The notes: generated from the letters alone by a model not told the origin. A stretch of 64,000 nucleotides of DNA from an uncultured Stenotrophomonas sp. (GCF_945952405.1 NZ_CAMFIA010000004.1:1-64000); one strand, 5' to 3'. Shown: positions 27,238 through 38,831, counted from the first letter of the stretch. Numbers and translations are program-made.

Positions 27238-27822
27238 TCAGTGCTTGCCTGCAGCAGCCGGCCCGGCCGGTACCGCGCCTTCGACCGGCTTGGCCTTCGG
27301 TGCCGACAGGCTGCCGCCCCGCTCGATCTCGGCACGGACCACGCTGTCGATGCGGCGGATGATCGAAGCGGACATTTCCCGGCGCAGTTCAGTGGCCAGG
27401 ATTTCACGTTCGGTGGTGGTACCGGTGGCGTCGGTCGGCGGCGACACGTAGTCGCGCGACAGCTCGATCACCTGCTGCGGCACCAGCTCGCTGCCATCCT
27501 CGCGACGGAAGATGAAGATCACCGCATAGCGCAGGCTGTATTCCTGCGCACGGCCCTGCGAGTCGATGGCGATCGGCAGGTCGCCCCAGCGTTCGGACAG
27601 CACCTGCAACTGGGTGCTGGGCTGCTTGCTGTCCTCGTCTGCCAGCTTGGCACCTGACGCCAGCAGGCTGCGGTTGAGCAGCTTCACCAGCTCACTGTAC
27701 GGCGCGGTCGAGACCACCTTCACCGGCGCCGTATCGGTCGGCAGCATCAGCTTGTTGCGCAGATGGAAACCGCAGCCGGCGAGGCCGAGGGCAAGAACGA
27801 GGGCAAGCAGGATTCGGGTCAT
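27238..27822 (-). CDS. lptE: LPS-assembly lipoprotein LptE
   Basis: Outer-membrane lipoprotein plugging the LptD barrel and helping to insert lipopolysaccharide in the outer leaflet. The 194-aa form starts at the ATG at 27822, giving a lipoprotein signal with lipobox LAGC (Cys17) followed by GFHLRN, the typical LptE mature start. An upstream extension to 27852 would spoil the signal peptide. The C-terminal third is low-complexity, Pro/Ala-rich. Between leuS and holA; two strong hairpins lie in the leuS-lptE gap. Confidence 0.93.
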   Translation of the reverse strand: MTRILLALVLALGLAGCGFHLRNKLMLPTDTAPVKVVSTAPYSELVKLLNRSLLASGAKLADEDSKQPSTQLQVLSERWGDLPIAIDSQGRAQEYSLRYAVIFIFRREDGSELVPQQVIELSRDYVSPPTDATGTTTEREILATELRREMSASIIRRIDSVVRAEIERGGSLSAPKAKPVEGAVPAGPAAAGKH

Positions 27823-27883
27823 GGAGACAGTCTGGCGGAGCCGGGCGATCACGGCAACACACAGCCTGCCCGAAGCCGCGTGA

Positions 27884-27950
27884 ATGCAGGGCCATCAAGC
27901 GCGTGGCCCTGCATCGGAATGGCACCGGCCGCCGCATGGGCGGCCGGTGC
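27884..27950 (-). other. Two intercistronic hairpins between leuS and lptE
   Basis: 27884-27914 folds as ATGCAGGGCCA...TGGCCCTGCAT (11-bp perfect stem), and 27922-27950 as GCACCGGCCGCC-GCATG-GGCGGCCGGTGC (12-bp perfect stem). Neither has a T-run on the minus strand, so they are more likely RNA processing or stabilising structures than terminators within this co-directional cluster. Confidence 0.55.
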
Positions 27951-27958
27951 GGGGTACA

Positions 27959-30709
<2,751 letters not shown>

Positions 30710-31309
30710 TCAGCGCGGCCGCGACAGCGGCAGGGCCAATGCCAGCCAGGCCGCCCAGCAGGCAAACGCCAGCCGCTGCGCCAGCGGCGCCGGCATCACC
30801 CCCTGCAGGGCAAAGGCCGCCAGCGCGGCAACTGCGCCGCAGGCCACCGCCAGCGCGCCCGCGGCGCGAGCGTGCGCCTGGCGCAGCTGCGCGATGCCCA
30901 GCAGCAGGGTACCCGCGACGAAGCCCAGCACCCAGATCATCCAGGCGCTGGCGTGCAGCTGGCTGGCCGGACCGTGCAGGTCGTCCACATCCAGCGGCAG
31001 CAGGCCCATCGCGGCAAACGCCAGCCCCGCCAGCAGCAGCATCTGGCTGCCCACCCGCGGCGCCCAGCCGGCCGTGGCCGCAAGCCGCCGCCGCAGGCAC
31101 TCCGCCACCAGTGCCGCCAGCAGGCCCGGCAGTACGAAGCCGAGCAGGTTGAAGGCCAGCGCATGGGGCACGCCGTGCGCACCGAGCAGTGCCACCGGGT
31201 GGCGGGCCTGCGCGTAGCCGTCCAGGCCCGCACCAAAGCCGGCTACCGCCAGCACGAACACGGCGGCGGCAAACAGCCCCACCCAACGATCAAGCCGGAC
31301 CACGGACAT
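30710..31309 (-). CDS. DUF998 membrane protein
   Basis: 199-aa inner-membrane protein with about six hydrophobic helices. LLGAHGVPHALAFNLLGFVLPG after the first helix and the GLLPLDVDDLHGPASQLHAS loop (conserved Asp/His) match the DUF998 pattern. Function unknown. Start taken as the ATG at 31309 (MSVVRLDRWVG); an upstream frame start adds three residues. It lies upstream of leuS on the same strand with about 110 bp between, so cotranscription is possible. A second, distant DUF998 protein lies at 52495-53112. Confidence 0.78.
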   Translation of the reverse strand: MSVVRLDRWVGLFAAAVFVLAVAGFGAGLDGYAQARHPVALLGAHGVPHALAFNLLGFVLPGLLAALVAECLRRRLAATAGWAPRVGSQMLLLAGLAFAAMGLLPLDVDDLHGPASQLHASAWMIWVLGFVAGTLLLGIAQLRQAHARAAGALAVACGAVAALAAFALQGVMPAPLAQRLAFACWAAWLALALPLSRPR

Positions 31310-31466
31310 CGTGCGCAATCACCCGAAAAGAAATCGACCGGCGCATTGTCGCGGCAGCGGCGCGATGCGCCAAGCACCGCGCATTTCCAATTAATTTGAT
31401 ATCCAGCCGCTACGCCCCCCCTCGATGCTCGGGGCATGGCAGTTCCGCCATGTCGGGAGTTCCCCC

Positions 31467-31718
31467 ATGATCCAACGCATACTCATTGCCGCCGCGCTCA
31501 GCCTGGGCCTGGCCGGCACCGCCCAGGCCGCCGAGTTCAACTGCTACGCCAAGATCGGCCCCGCCGGTACCCAGAACGGAGGCACCCTGATGGGCAGCGT
31601 CAGCGCCGCCGACCTGCCGGCAGCCGAGGCCGAGTACTTCAAGCGCGCCTCGGCGACCCAGCCGGTCAGCTCCGGCCGCTGGGTCATCCAGGAGCTGTAC
31701 TGCGTGCCGCGCGGATAA
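31467..31718 (+). CDS. Small exported protein, unknown function
   Basis: 83-aa protein with a clear signal peptide (MIQRILIAAALSLGLAGTAQA, mature start near AEF). The mature part of about 60 residues has two Cys (FNCYAKIG and LYCVPRG), which could form one disulfide, and no recognised domain. The ATG at 31467 is preferred because it starts at the signal peptide. A hairpin at 31728-31749 follows. No homologous family is recognised by eye. Confidence 0.7.
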   Translation: MIQRILIAAALSLGLAGTAQAAEFNCYAKIGPAGTQNGGTLMGSVSAADLPAAEAEYFKRASATQPVSSGRWVIQELYCVPRG

Positions 31719-31727
31719 GCGCTGGCC

Positions 31728-31749
31728 TGGCGGGCCTGGGGGCCCGCCA
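31728..31749 (+). terminator. Hairpin after the small exported protein
   Basis: TGGCGGGCC-TGGG-GGCCCGCCA, a perfect 9-bp stem 10 bp after the stop codon, without a T-run. Weak terminator candidate. Confidence 0.45.
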
Positions 31750-31847
31750 ACACCGCGCGGGGGGGCGCGGTGCGTGATGGCAGGGTTGAGACCGGCATCG
31801 ATCGTCACCATAGAATCGGTCTCCAGATGCCAAGCGATGCCTCCCCC

Positions 31848-32705
31848 ATGACCGAGACGACCTACGTATTCGACGCCACCACTGCGACCTTCGAGGCCGA
31901 AGTCCTGCAGAAGTCGCTGCAGACGCCGGTGCTGGTCGACTTCTGGGCCACCTGGTGCGGACCCTGCAAGACCCTCGGCCCGATGCTGGAAAAGCTGGCT
32001 GCCGAGTACAACGGTGCCTTCGAGCTGGCCAAGGTCGATGTCGACCAGGAACAGCAGATCGCGGCGGCCTTCCAGATCCGCTCGGTACCGACCGTGTTCC
32101 TGGTCAAGGGCGGCCAGCTGGTGGATGGCTTCCCCGGCGCGATTCCGGAAGGCCAGCTGCGCGAGTTCCTGGCCCAGCACGGCATCGTGCCCGCCGACGT
32201 CGGTGACAGCGCTGCCGAGGACGAGGCCCCGCTGGACCCACAGGCACAGGTGGACGTGCTGCGTGCGCAGATCGCCGCCGAGCCGGACAAGGATGAGCTG
32301 AAACTCGACCTGGCCCTGGCCCTGCTGCAGATCGGCGGCGTGGACGAAGCGGGCATGCTGATCGACGGCCTGCCGGCCAATCTCGCCACCGACGACCGCG
32401 CCGTGCGCGCCCGTGCCCGGCTGTCCTTCGCCGCCGCGCTGAAGGATGCCCCCGCCGCCGATGTGCTGGACGCGCGCATCGCTGCCGACGGCAACGACCT
32501 CAAGGCCCGCCACCTGCGCGGCGTGCAGCTGCTGCTCGCGGGCCACGACGAGGCGGCGCTGGCGCAGTTCCTGGAAATGCTGCGGATCGACCGCACGTTC
32601 GAGGAAGGACTGCCGCGCAAGGCCCTGATCGATGCCTTCAATGTGATCTCCGACGAGGACCTGGTCGGCCAGTACCGCCGCCGGATGGCCTCCCTGCTGT
32701 TCTGA
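31848..32705 (+). CDS. cnoX: Chaperedoxin, thioredoxin-TPR protein (CnoX/YbbN type)
   Basis: 285-aa cytoplasmic protein: an N-terminal thioredoxin domain (about 5-110) with active site WCGPC at 36-40, a linker rich in Glu/Asp/Ala, and a C-terminal TPR-like region (DELKLDLALALLQIGGVDEA, LKARHLRGVQLLLAGHDEAAL). This is the CnoX/YbbN architecture, a holdase that protects GroEL and DnaK clients under bleach or oxidative stress. Unlike E. coli CnoX, the full CxxC pair is present, so it may also be redox-active. The ATG at 31848 (MTETTYVFDA) fits the domain start; ATG 31827 would add seven residues. Confidence 0.9.
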   Translation: MTETTYVFDATTATFEAEVLQKSLQTPVLVDFWATWCGPCKTLGPMLEKLAAEYNGAFELAKVDVDQEQQIAAAFQIRSVPTVFLVKGGQLVDGFPGAIPEGQLREFLAQHGIVPADVGDSAAEDEAPLDPQAQVDVLRAQIAAEPDKDELKLDLALALLQIGGVDEAGMLIDGLPANLATDDRAVRARARLSFAAALKDAPAADVLDARIAADGNDLKARHLRGVQLLLAGHDEAALAQFLEMLRIDRTFEEGLPRKALIDAFNVISDEDLVGQYRRRMASLLF

Positions 32706-32761
32706 ACGGGAGGCGGGTTCGTTCAGAATCCCTGCACTGGACGCGGGCAATAATGCGCGCG

Positions 32762-32783
32762 ATGGCGGCCGTTCGGCCGCCAC
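32762..32783. other. Hairpin in the gap before the LysM-FecR gene
   Basis: TGGCGGCCG-TTC-CGGCCGCCA-type perfect stem in the 183-bp gap between cnoX and the LysM-FecR gene, with no T-run. Possible processing or weak termination site; nothing else recognised in the gap. Confidence 0.4.
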
Positions 32784-32888
32784 GATCCGTTCGGGGGGGA
32801 TGAGGTCGGGGCCATGGGGTCTTGCAGCTGCACCCCCGCATTGCCGGGATTGCAAACCGTGACCTTCGTCCGCTCGCTGTCGTTCGCC

Positions 32889-34514
32889 ATGCGCTTCCAG
32901 GGCGCCCTGCTATGTGCCCTCCTGCTGCTGCCGGCGCTGGCCGGCGCCCAGGACTGGAACTACCGGGTCCGTCCCGGTGACACCCTGTGGGATCTCGGCG
33001 GTGCCTACCTGAAACCCTCGGTGCCCTGGCAACAGCTGCAGCAGCACAACCGCATCGACAATCCCTACCAGCTGCCTCCCGGCCGGCTGCTGCGCTTCCC
33101 GATCAGCTGGCTGCGCACCGAGCCTGCGCCGGCGCGGGTGCTCTCCGTGCGTGGCAGGGTCGAACTGTCCGGCGCCGATGGCAGCGCTACCCGCGCCCTC
33201 CAGGCCGGAGAACAGCTGCACATCGGTGACACCGTGCAGACCGAAGGCGAATCCAGCGTCACTCTCGAATTCGCCGACGCCTCGCGCCTGCAGCTGCGCG
33301 AGTATTCGCGCCTGCGCCTGGACCAGCTCAGCCGCTATGGCCACACCGGCATGGTCGACACCCGCGTGCGCCTGCAGCAGGGGCGCGCCAGCAACCGCGT
33401 GACACCCGCCCGCGGCCCCGCGTCGCGCTACATCATCGATGCGCCGACCGCGACCAGCAGCGTGCGCGGCACCGTGTTCCGCGTCAGCGCGGGCGATACC
33501 GGCCATATCGCGGCCACCGAAGTACTGCAGGGCAAGGTGCAGGTCGGCAACACCCATGGCCAGCGCCTGGTCCGGCCTGGTCAGGCCAGCCGCAGCAGCA
33601 GCGCCGACAGCGCACCGGAAGCGGCCTCCGTGCTGCTGCCTGCACCGCAGCTGCGCAACGACGAACTGCGCCTGGCACCGCTGCCGACCGTGCTGGCGTG
33701 GGCGCCGGTGGCCGGCGCCACCCACTACCGGGTGGAGGTGGTGCAGGCGGCCCTGCCGGACATCCTGCTGTTCGCCGCCACCACCACCGATACCCGCCTG
33801 GCCATCGCTGACTTGCCGCCAGGCAAGCTGCGCGTCCTGCTGCGCGCGGTGGACGCACAGGGCGTGGAAGGCCTCGACGCCAGCGCAGATTTCGAGCTCG
33901 GCGACCAGCCTCCGCCGCCGTTGACCGTGGCGCCCCTGCATGGGCAGACGATCAACAGCGACCGCCCGCGCTTCCGTTGGAGCCAGGCGCCTGGCGCGCG
34001 CAGCAGCGTGCTGCAGATCGCCGCCGATCCCGTGTTCCTGCAGCCACTGCAGGAACAGGCCACCAATGGCACCGATCTGCGCCTGGCCCAGCCGCTGCCG
34101 CCCGGCCAGTATTTCTGGCGCGTTGCTTCACGCGATGGCAATGGCCACCAGGGCCGCTACGGCCAGGCGCTGCCCCTGCAGCTGAGCAACGAGCCGGTCG
34201 ATCCGGCCCTGCAGCCGCCCGAAGCGGCGCACGGTGAACTCACCCTGCGCTGGCAGGCGGGCAGCGAGGGCCAGCGCTACCGGGTGCAGGTCGATCGCCA
34301 CGGTGACTTCAAGGCGCCGCTGGTCGACGAGACCGTGGCCGAGCCGCAGGTCAGCTTCAAGCGCCCCTGGCACGGCACCCTGCACGTACGCGTGCAGTAC
34401 ATCGACGATGACGGCCATGCCGGTGAATTCTCACCGGCGCAGCAGATCGCGTTGCCGTGCCGCCTCTGCTATGGCGCCGGTGGCGGTGCGCTGCTGCTGT
34501 GGTTGCTGTTGTGA
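32889..34514 (+). CDS. Exported LysM-FecR domain protein
   Basis: 541-aa envelope protein. A signal peptide (MRFQGALLCALLLLPALAGA) is followed by one LysM domain (YRVRPGDTLWDLGGAYLK, about 24-70), which binds peptidoglycan glycan strands. A FecR domain follows (about 95-215: VQTEGESSVTLEFADASRLQ, IIDAPTATSSVRGTVFRV), as in periplasmic signal-sensing parts of FecR anti-sigma factors. Then come two or three beta-sandwich repeats with FRWSQAPGARSSVLQIAAD and LRWQAGSEGQRYRVQV segments. The C-terminus is a single hydrophobic helix after PCRLCYG. Alternative start GTG at 32859. The stop overlaps the GTG of the CHASE2-GGDEF gene (GTGA), indicating translational coupling. Role inferred: envelope sensor partner of that cyclase. 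Confidence 0.85.
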   Translation: MRFQGALLCALLLLPALAGAQDWNYRVRPGDTLWDLGGAYLKPSVPWQQLQQHNRIDNPYQLPPGRLLRFPISWLRTEPAPARVLSVRGRVELSGADGSATRALQAGEQLHIGDTVQTEGESSVTLEFADASRLQLREYSRLRLDQLSRYGHTGMVDTRVRLQQGRASNRVTPARGPASRYIIDAPTATSSVRGTVFRVSAGDTGHIAATEVLQGKVQVGNTHGQRLVRPGQASRSSSADSAPEAASVLLPAPQLRNDELRLAPLPTVLAWAPVAGATHYRVEVVQAALPDILLFAATTTDTRLAIADLPPGKLRVLLRAVDAQGVEGLDASADFELGDQPPPPLTVAPLHGQTINSDRPRFRWSQAPGARSSVLQIAADPVFLQPLQEQATNGTDLRLAQPLPPGQYFWRVASRDGNGHQGRYGQALPLQLSNEPVDPALQPPEAAHGELTLRWQAGSEGQRYRVQVDRHGDFKAPLVDETVAEPQVSFKRPWHGTLHVRVQYIDDDGHAGEFSPAQQIALPCRLCYGAGGGALLLWLLL

Positions 34515-36136
34515 GGCGCTCGCCGCTGCCGTGGCCGAAGCGGCTCCTGCTTGCGGTGCTGGCCGCGATACTGACCCTGCTGGCCAGCCAGGGCCAGTGG
34601 CTGTGGCGACAGGACGAGGCCGTCTATGACGCGATGGTCGGCAGCTGGGACTATCGTCCCGATCCCAGCATCCTGATCGTGGCCATCGACGAAGGCAGCC
34701 TGCAGCGCATCGGGCAATGGCCGTGGCCGCGTTCGGTGCATGCGCGGTTGCTGGATCGCCTGACCGATGCCGGCGCCGAGCGGGTGGCGCTGGACCTGAT
34801 GCTGTCCGAGCCGGACCGCCGCGACAGCCGCCAGGACGAAGCTCTGGCCACGGCCATCCGCCGCAACGGCCGGGTCGTGCTGCCGGTGCTGGCCGCGCCT
34901 GCGGCCGGTGACCGCATGGCCGAGGAGATGCTGCCGGTGCCGCAGATCGCCGCGAGTGCTGCGGCCATCGGCCATACCGACGTGGAGGTGGACAGTGACG
35001 GCGTCGCCCGCGGTGTGTACCTGCATGCCGGTATCGGCCAGGCGCACTGGCCGGCGCTGGGCCTGGCCCTGACCGGCCTGCCGCCGGCAGCGGTGCGCGG
35101 CCTGCCCGACCCCGACCCGGACGTGGGTTCGCCTTACCAATGGCGGCGCGACGACTACGTGCGGGTGCGTTACGCCGGGCCACCCGAGCAGCTGCCGCAG
35201 GTTTCCTATGCCGACGTGCTCGATGGCCACGTCGACATGGCGATGCTGCACGGGCGGCGCATCGTCGTCGGCATGACCGCCAGCGGCATCGCACCGCGCC
35301 TGTTGACGCCGACCACCCGCGAATTCTGGATGAGCGGCAGCGAGTACCAGGCCAACATCGCCTCGATGCTGCTGCAGCACAAGCAGATCAACGTGCTGCC
35401 CCGGTTCTGGCAGCACGCCATCAGTGGCGTGCTGGTTGCCCTGTGCGTGATCCTGCTCGGCCTTCGCCTGCCCTGGCTGGCGGCACTGGCCTCGCTGCCG
35501 GCCGCCCCGTTGCTGAGCTGGCTGCTGCTGCGGGCCTGCAACCTGTGGTGGGCACCGGCCACGGCCCTGCTCGGCGTCGCGCTGGTGCTGCTGGCATGGG
35601 CCATCTGGCGGGTCTCGGCCTGGCACCGCCAGGCCAACCGCGATGCGCTGACCGGCCTCGGCAATCGCCTGCGCTTCGAGCAGTCGCTGCAGCAGGAGTG
35701 CGACGCTGCCCGGCGCAATGGCAAGCCCCTGAGTCTGGCACTGATCGATGTCGACCACTTCAAGCATCACAACGATCGCCACGGCCACCAGGCCGGCGAC
35801 CGCGTACTGTGCGACGTGGCCCGGCTGATCGCCGCGCATGCACGGCGCCCACGCGACATGGCCGCACGCTATGGCGGCGATGAATTCGCGCTGGTGCTGC
35901 CCGACACCCCGGCCGAGGGCGCGCGCCAGGTCATCGACGACCTGATCGCCGGCGTGCACGCGTTGCCGGCGCCTGGCGATGGCAGCAGCGCGCGGGTCAC
36001 GCTCACCATCGGTGTGTTCACCCGTGTGCCGGACGGCGAACTGCAGCCACATCACTTCGTTGAAGGCGCCGACACCGCGCTGTACCAGGCCAAGGCCAAT
36101 GGCCGCGACGGCTATGTGATCGACGGCGGCTACTGA
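34511..36136 (+). CDS. CHASE2-domain diguanylate cyclase (GGDEF)
   Basis: 541-aa membrane sensor that makes cyclic di-GMP from two GTP. One N-terminal membrane helix (about 9-24) leads to a periplasmic CHASE2 domain (PDPSILIVAIDEGSLQRIGQ, WPRSVHARLLDRL and ALDLMLSEPD). It ends at two or three membrane helices (about 300-370), after which the cytoplasmic GGDEF domain starts at DALTGLGNRLRFE. The catalytic ARYGGDEF is intact. RPRD lies exactly five residues before GGDEF, the position of the RxxD inhibitory I-site, so feedback inhibition by c-di-GMP is predicted. The GTG at 34511 overlaps the LysM-FecR stop codon. No EAL domain. Confidence 0.93.
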   Translation: MRRSPLPWPKRLLLAVLAAILTLLASQGQWLWRQDEAVYDAMVGSWDYRPDPSILIVAIDEGSLQRIGQWPWPRSVHARLLDRLTDAGAERVALDLMLSEPDRRDSRQDEALATAIRRNGRVVLPVLAAPAAGDRMAEEMLPVPQIAASAAAIGHTDVEVDSDGVARGVYLHAGIGQAHWPALGLALTGLPPAAVRGLPDPDPDVGSPYQWRRDDYVRVRYAGPPEQLPQVSYADVLDGHVDMAMLHGRRIVVGMTASGIAPRLLTPTTREFWMSGSEYQANIASMLLQHKQINVLPRFWQHAISGVLVALCVILLGLRLPWLAALASLPAAPLLSWLLLRACNLWWAPATALLGVALVLLAWAIWRVSAWHRQANRDALTGLGNRLRFEQSLQQECDAARRNGKPLSLALIDVDHFKHHNDRHGHQAGDRVLCDVARLIAAHARRPRDMAARYGGDEFALVLPDTPAEGARQVIDDLIAGVHALPAPGDGSSARVTLTIGVFTRVPDGELQPHHFVEGADTALYQAKANGRDGYVIDGGY

Positions 36137-36213
36137 CCGGCCGCCCGCGGGGTGCAACATACGCATGCGAATGGTTAGACTGTAAGCCTCGCCCCCCGCG
36201 CTCCCGGACCCGC

Positions 36214-36666
36214 ATGAACGCCCGCCTGTTCCGCTTCGGCATCAACCTCTGGCCGCCGTTCCTGTTCACCGGCATCCATGTCACCCGCATTACCCCCGAC
36301 TACCGGCAGATCGATGTCGAGCTGCGGCTGCGGCCCTGGAACCGCAACTACGTCGGCACCCACTTCGGCGGGAGCCTGTTCGCCATGACCGATCCGTTCT
36401 GGATGCTGGGCCTGCTGCATATCCTCGGCCGCGACTACTACGTGTGGGACCGGGCCGGTGCGATCGATTTCCTCAAACCCGGCCGCGGCACGGTGCGCAC
36501 CTCGTTCCGCATCGACGATGCGCTGCTGGAGGAACTGCGCACCGAAGCGGCCAGCGGCGAAAAGGTGCTGCGCTGGTTCAGCAACGACGTGGTTGATGAG
36601 CAGGGTGAAGTGGTCGCGCAGGTGCGCAAGCAGGTCTACCTGCGGCTGAAGCCGCACGCACGCTGA
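36214..36666 (+). CDS. DUF4442 hotdog-fold protein (thioesterase-like)
   Basis: 150-aa protein. NYVGTHFGGSLFAMTDPFWM is the hotdog-fold central helix segment of the DUF4442/PaaI-related group, and the surrounding strands (VTRITPDYRQIDVELRLRPW, AIDFLKPGRGTVRTSFRI) fit. Such proteins hydrolyse or bind acyl-CoA or acyl carrier thioesters, but the substrate here is unknown. The ATG at 36214 is followed by a hydrophobic-aromatic N-terminus typical of DUF4442. It stands alone, 77 bp after the cyclase. Confidence 0.8.
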   Translation: MNARLFRFGINLWPPFLFTGIHVTRITPDYRQIDVELRLRPWNRNYVGTHFGGSLFAMTDPFWMLGLLHILGRDYYVWDRAGAIDFLKPGRGTVRTSFRIDDALLEELRTEAASGEKVLRWFSNDVVDEQGEVVAQVRKQVYLRLKPHAR

Positions 36667-36713
36667 TCCAGCGCGCGGGCGCTATCCTGTGCGGCTTTGC
36701 CATGGAGGCTCCT

Positions 36714-37430
36714 ATGCGCCCGTACGCCGTTGCTGCACTGCTGATCCCGCTGTCCTTCGCTGCGCATTCGCTGGAGCTGCCACCCGTGCGGTACCCGGTG
36801 CTGCCCGCGCAGGCCACCAGCGCCACCGGCTTCGTGCCCGAGGGCTGGTCGCTCGAGTCGAGCATTGAAGGCGATCTCGACCAGGATGGTCGAGCCGACC
36901 TGGTACTGGTGCTGCGCCAGCAGGACCCGCGCAATGTCATCGAGCATGATGGCTTCGACCCCTCGCCCTATGACAGCAACCCACGCATTCTCGCCGTCGC
37001 GTGGTCGCGTCCATCCGGCTATGTGCTGGCGGTGCAGGACCACCAGCTGATTCCGCGCCCGGACAACCCGGTGATGAGCGATCCGCTCGAAGAGGGCAGC
37101 ATCGGCATCCAGCGTGGCACCCTGAGGGTCGCGTTGTTTTCATTTGCCAGCGCCGGCAGCTGGTCGATGGGAACGACCGCCTTCACTTTCCGCTGGCAGG
37201 ACGGCGCCTTCGCGCTGATCGGCTACGACCAGGATTCGGTGATGCGCAATTCGGGGCAGACCGAGTCATTGAGCGTGAACTTCTCCACGCGCAGGCTGAA
37301 GCGGACCGAAGGCAATATCGAAGACGACAAGGACAGCGTGCGCTGGCAGCCATTGCGCAGCAGCCATCGCTGGACGCTGCAGACCGTCGGCGATGGCTGG
37401 GCGTTCGATCCACTGGCCGGCAACCACTGA
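36714..37430 (+). CDS. Exported protein with a calcium-binding-like DxDxDG loop, unknown function
   Basis: 238-aa protein with a signal peptide (MRPYAVAALLIPLSFAAHS). Near residue 53 it has GDLDQDGRADLVLVLR, a DxDxDG calcium-binding loop of the kind found in FG-GAP/integrin-like and dockerin-type proteins. The rest (ILAVAWSRPSGYVLAVQDHQ, FTFRWQDGAFALIGYD) is beta-rich. GGAGG lies 5 nt before the ATG at 36714, which decides the start over the upstream ATG at 36702. Convergent with the next gene. No named family could be assigned. Confidence 0.75.
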   Translation: MRPYAVAALLIPLSFAAHSLELPPVRYPVLPAQATSATGFVPEGWSLESSIEGDLDQDGRADLVLVLRQQDPRNVIEHDGFDPSPYDSNPRILAVAWSRPSGYVLAVQDHQLIPRPDNPVMSDPLEEGSIGIQRGTLRVALFSFASAGSWSMGTTAFTFRWQDGAFALIGYDQDSVMRNSGQTESLSVNFSTRRLKRTEGNIEDDKDSVRWQPLRSSHRWTLQTVGDGWAFDPLAGNH

Positions 37431-37438
37431 GCCACGGC

Positions 37439-38755
37439 TCACTCGCGGGCAGCGGCTCCGGCCCCGGCCCCGGCCTGCAGCGGCACCGACAACCACGGAC
37501 TCTCGTCACGGCCGCGCGCAGGCGAACGCCGCGGTACCTGCAGGTGGCGGCCATCGGCGGACAAGCGTGGCGCGCGTACCGGCGAGCGGAACTGCGCCGG
37601 CAGGCGCTGCAGCGCATCCATCGGGTCTTCCGGCTGCTGCCGCAGCCAGCGCTGTGCGCCCAGCAGGCGCAGCATCGCGGCGGCGTCCTGGGCGCGCGAC
37701 GAATAGCCGGGATAGACCGGGCCGGCGATATCGGTCAGCACGCAGCCCATCACGTTCGACAGGCAGCCGAAGTCATGCTGCGGCGGTGCCGGCACCGGCA
37801 GCGGGCGATCCGCTTCCAGCGCCGACATCGCCACCGCGCCGCAGGCCCAGCCGAGGTTGCCGGCGACGCGTGCCAGCGTACTGCCACGGTCCAGCACCAG
37901 CATGCCGCCGAATTCCCGCCCCGAACCCTCAATCGCCGCCCGGCTCATCGCATACTCGCCCTGCATCGCGCGGCACAGGCTCTGCTCCTCGGCCCGCATC
38001 GGCTGCATCGCCCGTTCGCATTCCGGCGGCAGCGAGTGGTCGGGCGGCAGTTCAACCAGCACGTCGGCCAGCAGCTGCGCGTTGGCCTGGACCAGGCTGG
38101 CACCGATGATGCTCTCGACCAGATAGCTGCCACCCGGCAGCAGCCGTCGTCCCAGCTGCAGGTCACGGCAGCTGCCGCGCAACGCGGCGTCGACATCGCC
38201 CTGCACATAGGCCAGCGCGCGGGCGCTGGTGGCATCCACCATCAGCCCATAATCCGGCAACGGCACCAGGATGCCCTCGCCCTTCGGCAGGAACGGCGAC
38301 ACGAAGTGATCCGCCTCGGCCAATCGTTCCAGGCGCGCGTGCAGCTGCTGGTGTCCGGCGTGGGCGTCGGCAAACCGCTGCGGATCGGCGCGCACCTGTG
38401 CCAGGCAGTCGAGGGCGCCCGGGCCGCAGCTGGCGGCGGCACGCGAGCGCAGTTCGGGGTGGCGGGTGGCCAGCAGGGTCCGGGGGATGCTGTTGCTGCC
38501 GGGGGCGGCCTCCCAGCGTCGCACATCGTCGGCCAGCGCCTGCTCGCGCTCGCGCGCATCGAGATCGTCGAAGGCGAGCGTCCACAGCAGCGGATAGCCA
38601 TTACGCCCCGCAGCCGGCAGGCGGGCTTCCAGCCGCTGCTGCGCCTGCAGCCGCGATTCCGGCACCGGCCACATGCGCGAGGCGCACCACACCACGATGG
38701 CCAGCACCAGCAGGCCCGCCAGGGTCCAGCCCAGTCCGCGCAGGATCTTCAACAC
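37439..38755 (-). CDS. Membrane-anchored protein of unknown function
   Basis: 438-aa protein with an N-terminal membrane helix (LGWTLAGLLVLAIVVWCASR, about 8-27) and a large, mostly helical periplasmic part. It has several Cys (GPGALDCLAQ, GSCRDLQL, FGCLSNVMGCVL) that could make disulfides in the periplasm, and an Arg/Pro-rich, low-complexity C-terminus. The start is GTG at 38755, with AAGGGA 6 nt upstream. No domain recognised; homologues probably exist only in related xanthomonads (inference). Confidence 0.7.
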   Translation of the reverse strand: MLKILRGLGWTLAGLLVLAIVVWCASRMWPVPESRLQAQQRLEARLPAAGRNGYPLLWTLAFDDLDAREREQALADDVRRWEAAPGSNSIPRTLLATRHPELRSRAAASCGPGALDCLAQVRADPQRFADAHAGHQQLHARLERLAEADHFVSPFLPKGEGILVPLPDYGLMVDATSARALAYVQGDVDAALRGSCRDLQLGRRLLPGGSYLVESIIGASLVQANAQLLADVLVELPPDHSLPPECERAMQPMRAEEQSLCRAMQGEYAMSRAAIEGSGREFGGMLVLDRGSTLARVAGNLGWACGAVAMSALEADRPLPVPAPPQHDFGCLSNVMGCVLTDIAGPVYPGYSSRAQDAAAMLRLLGAQRWLRQQPEDPMDALQRLPAQFRSPVRAPRLSADGRHLQVPRRSPARGRDESPWLSVPLQAGAGAGAAARE

Positions 38756-38831
38756 AGCGTCCCTTCCATGTGCCGTTGCCGTCGTCGATTGCCCAGCGTA
38801 ATCGACCGGTGCTGGCCGCTACAATGCGCAC

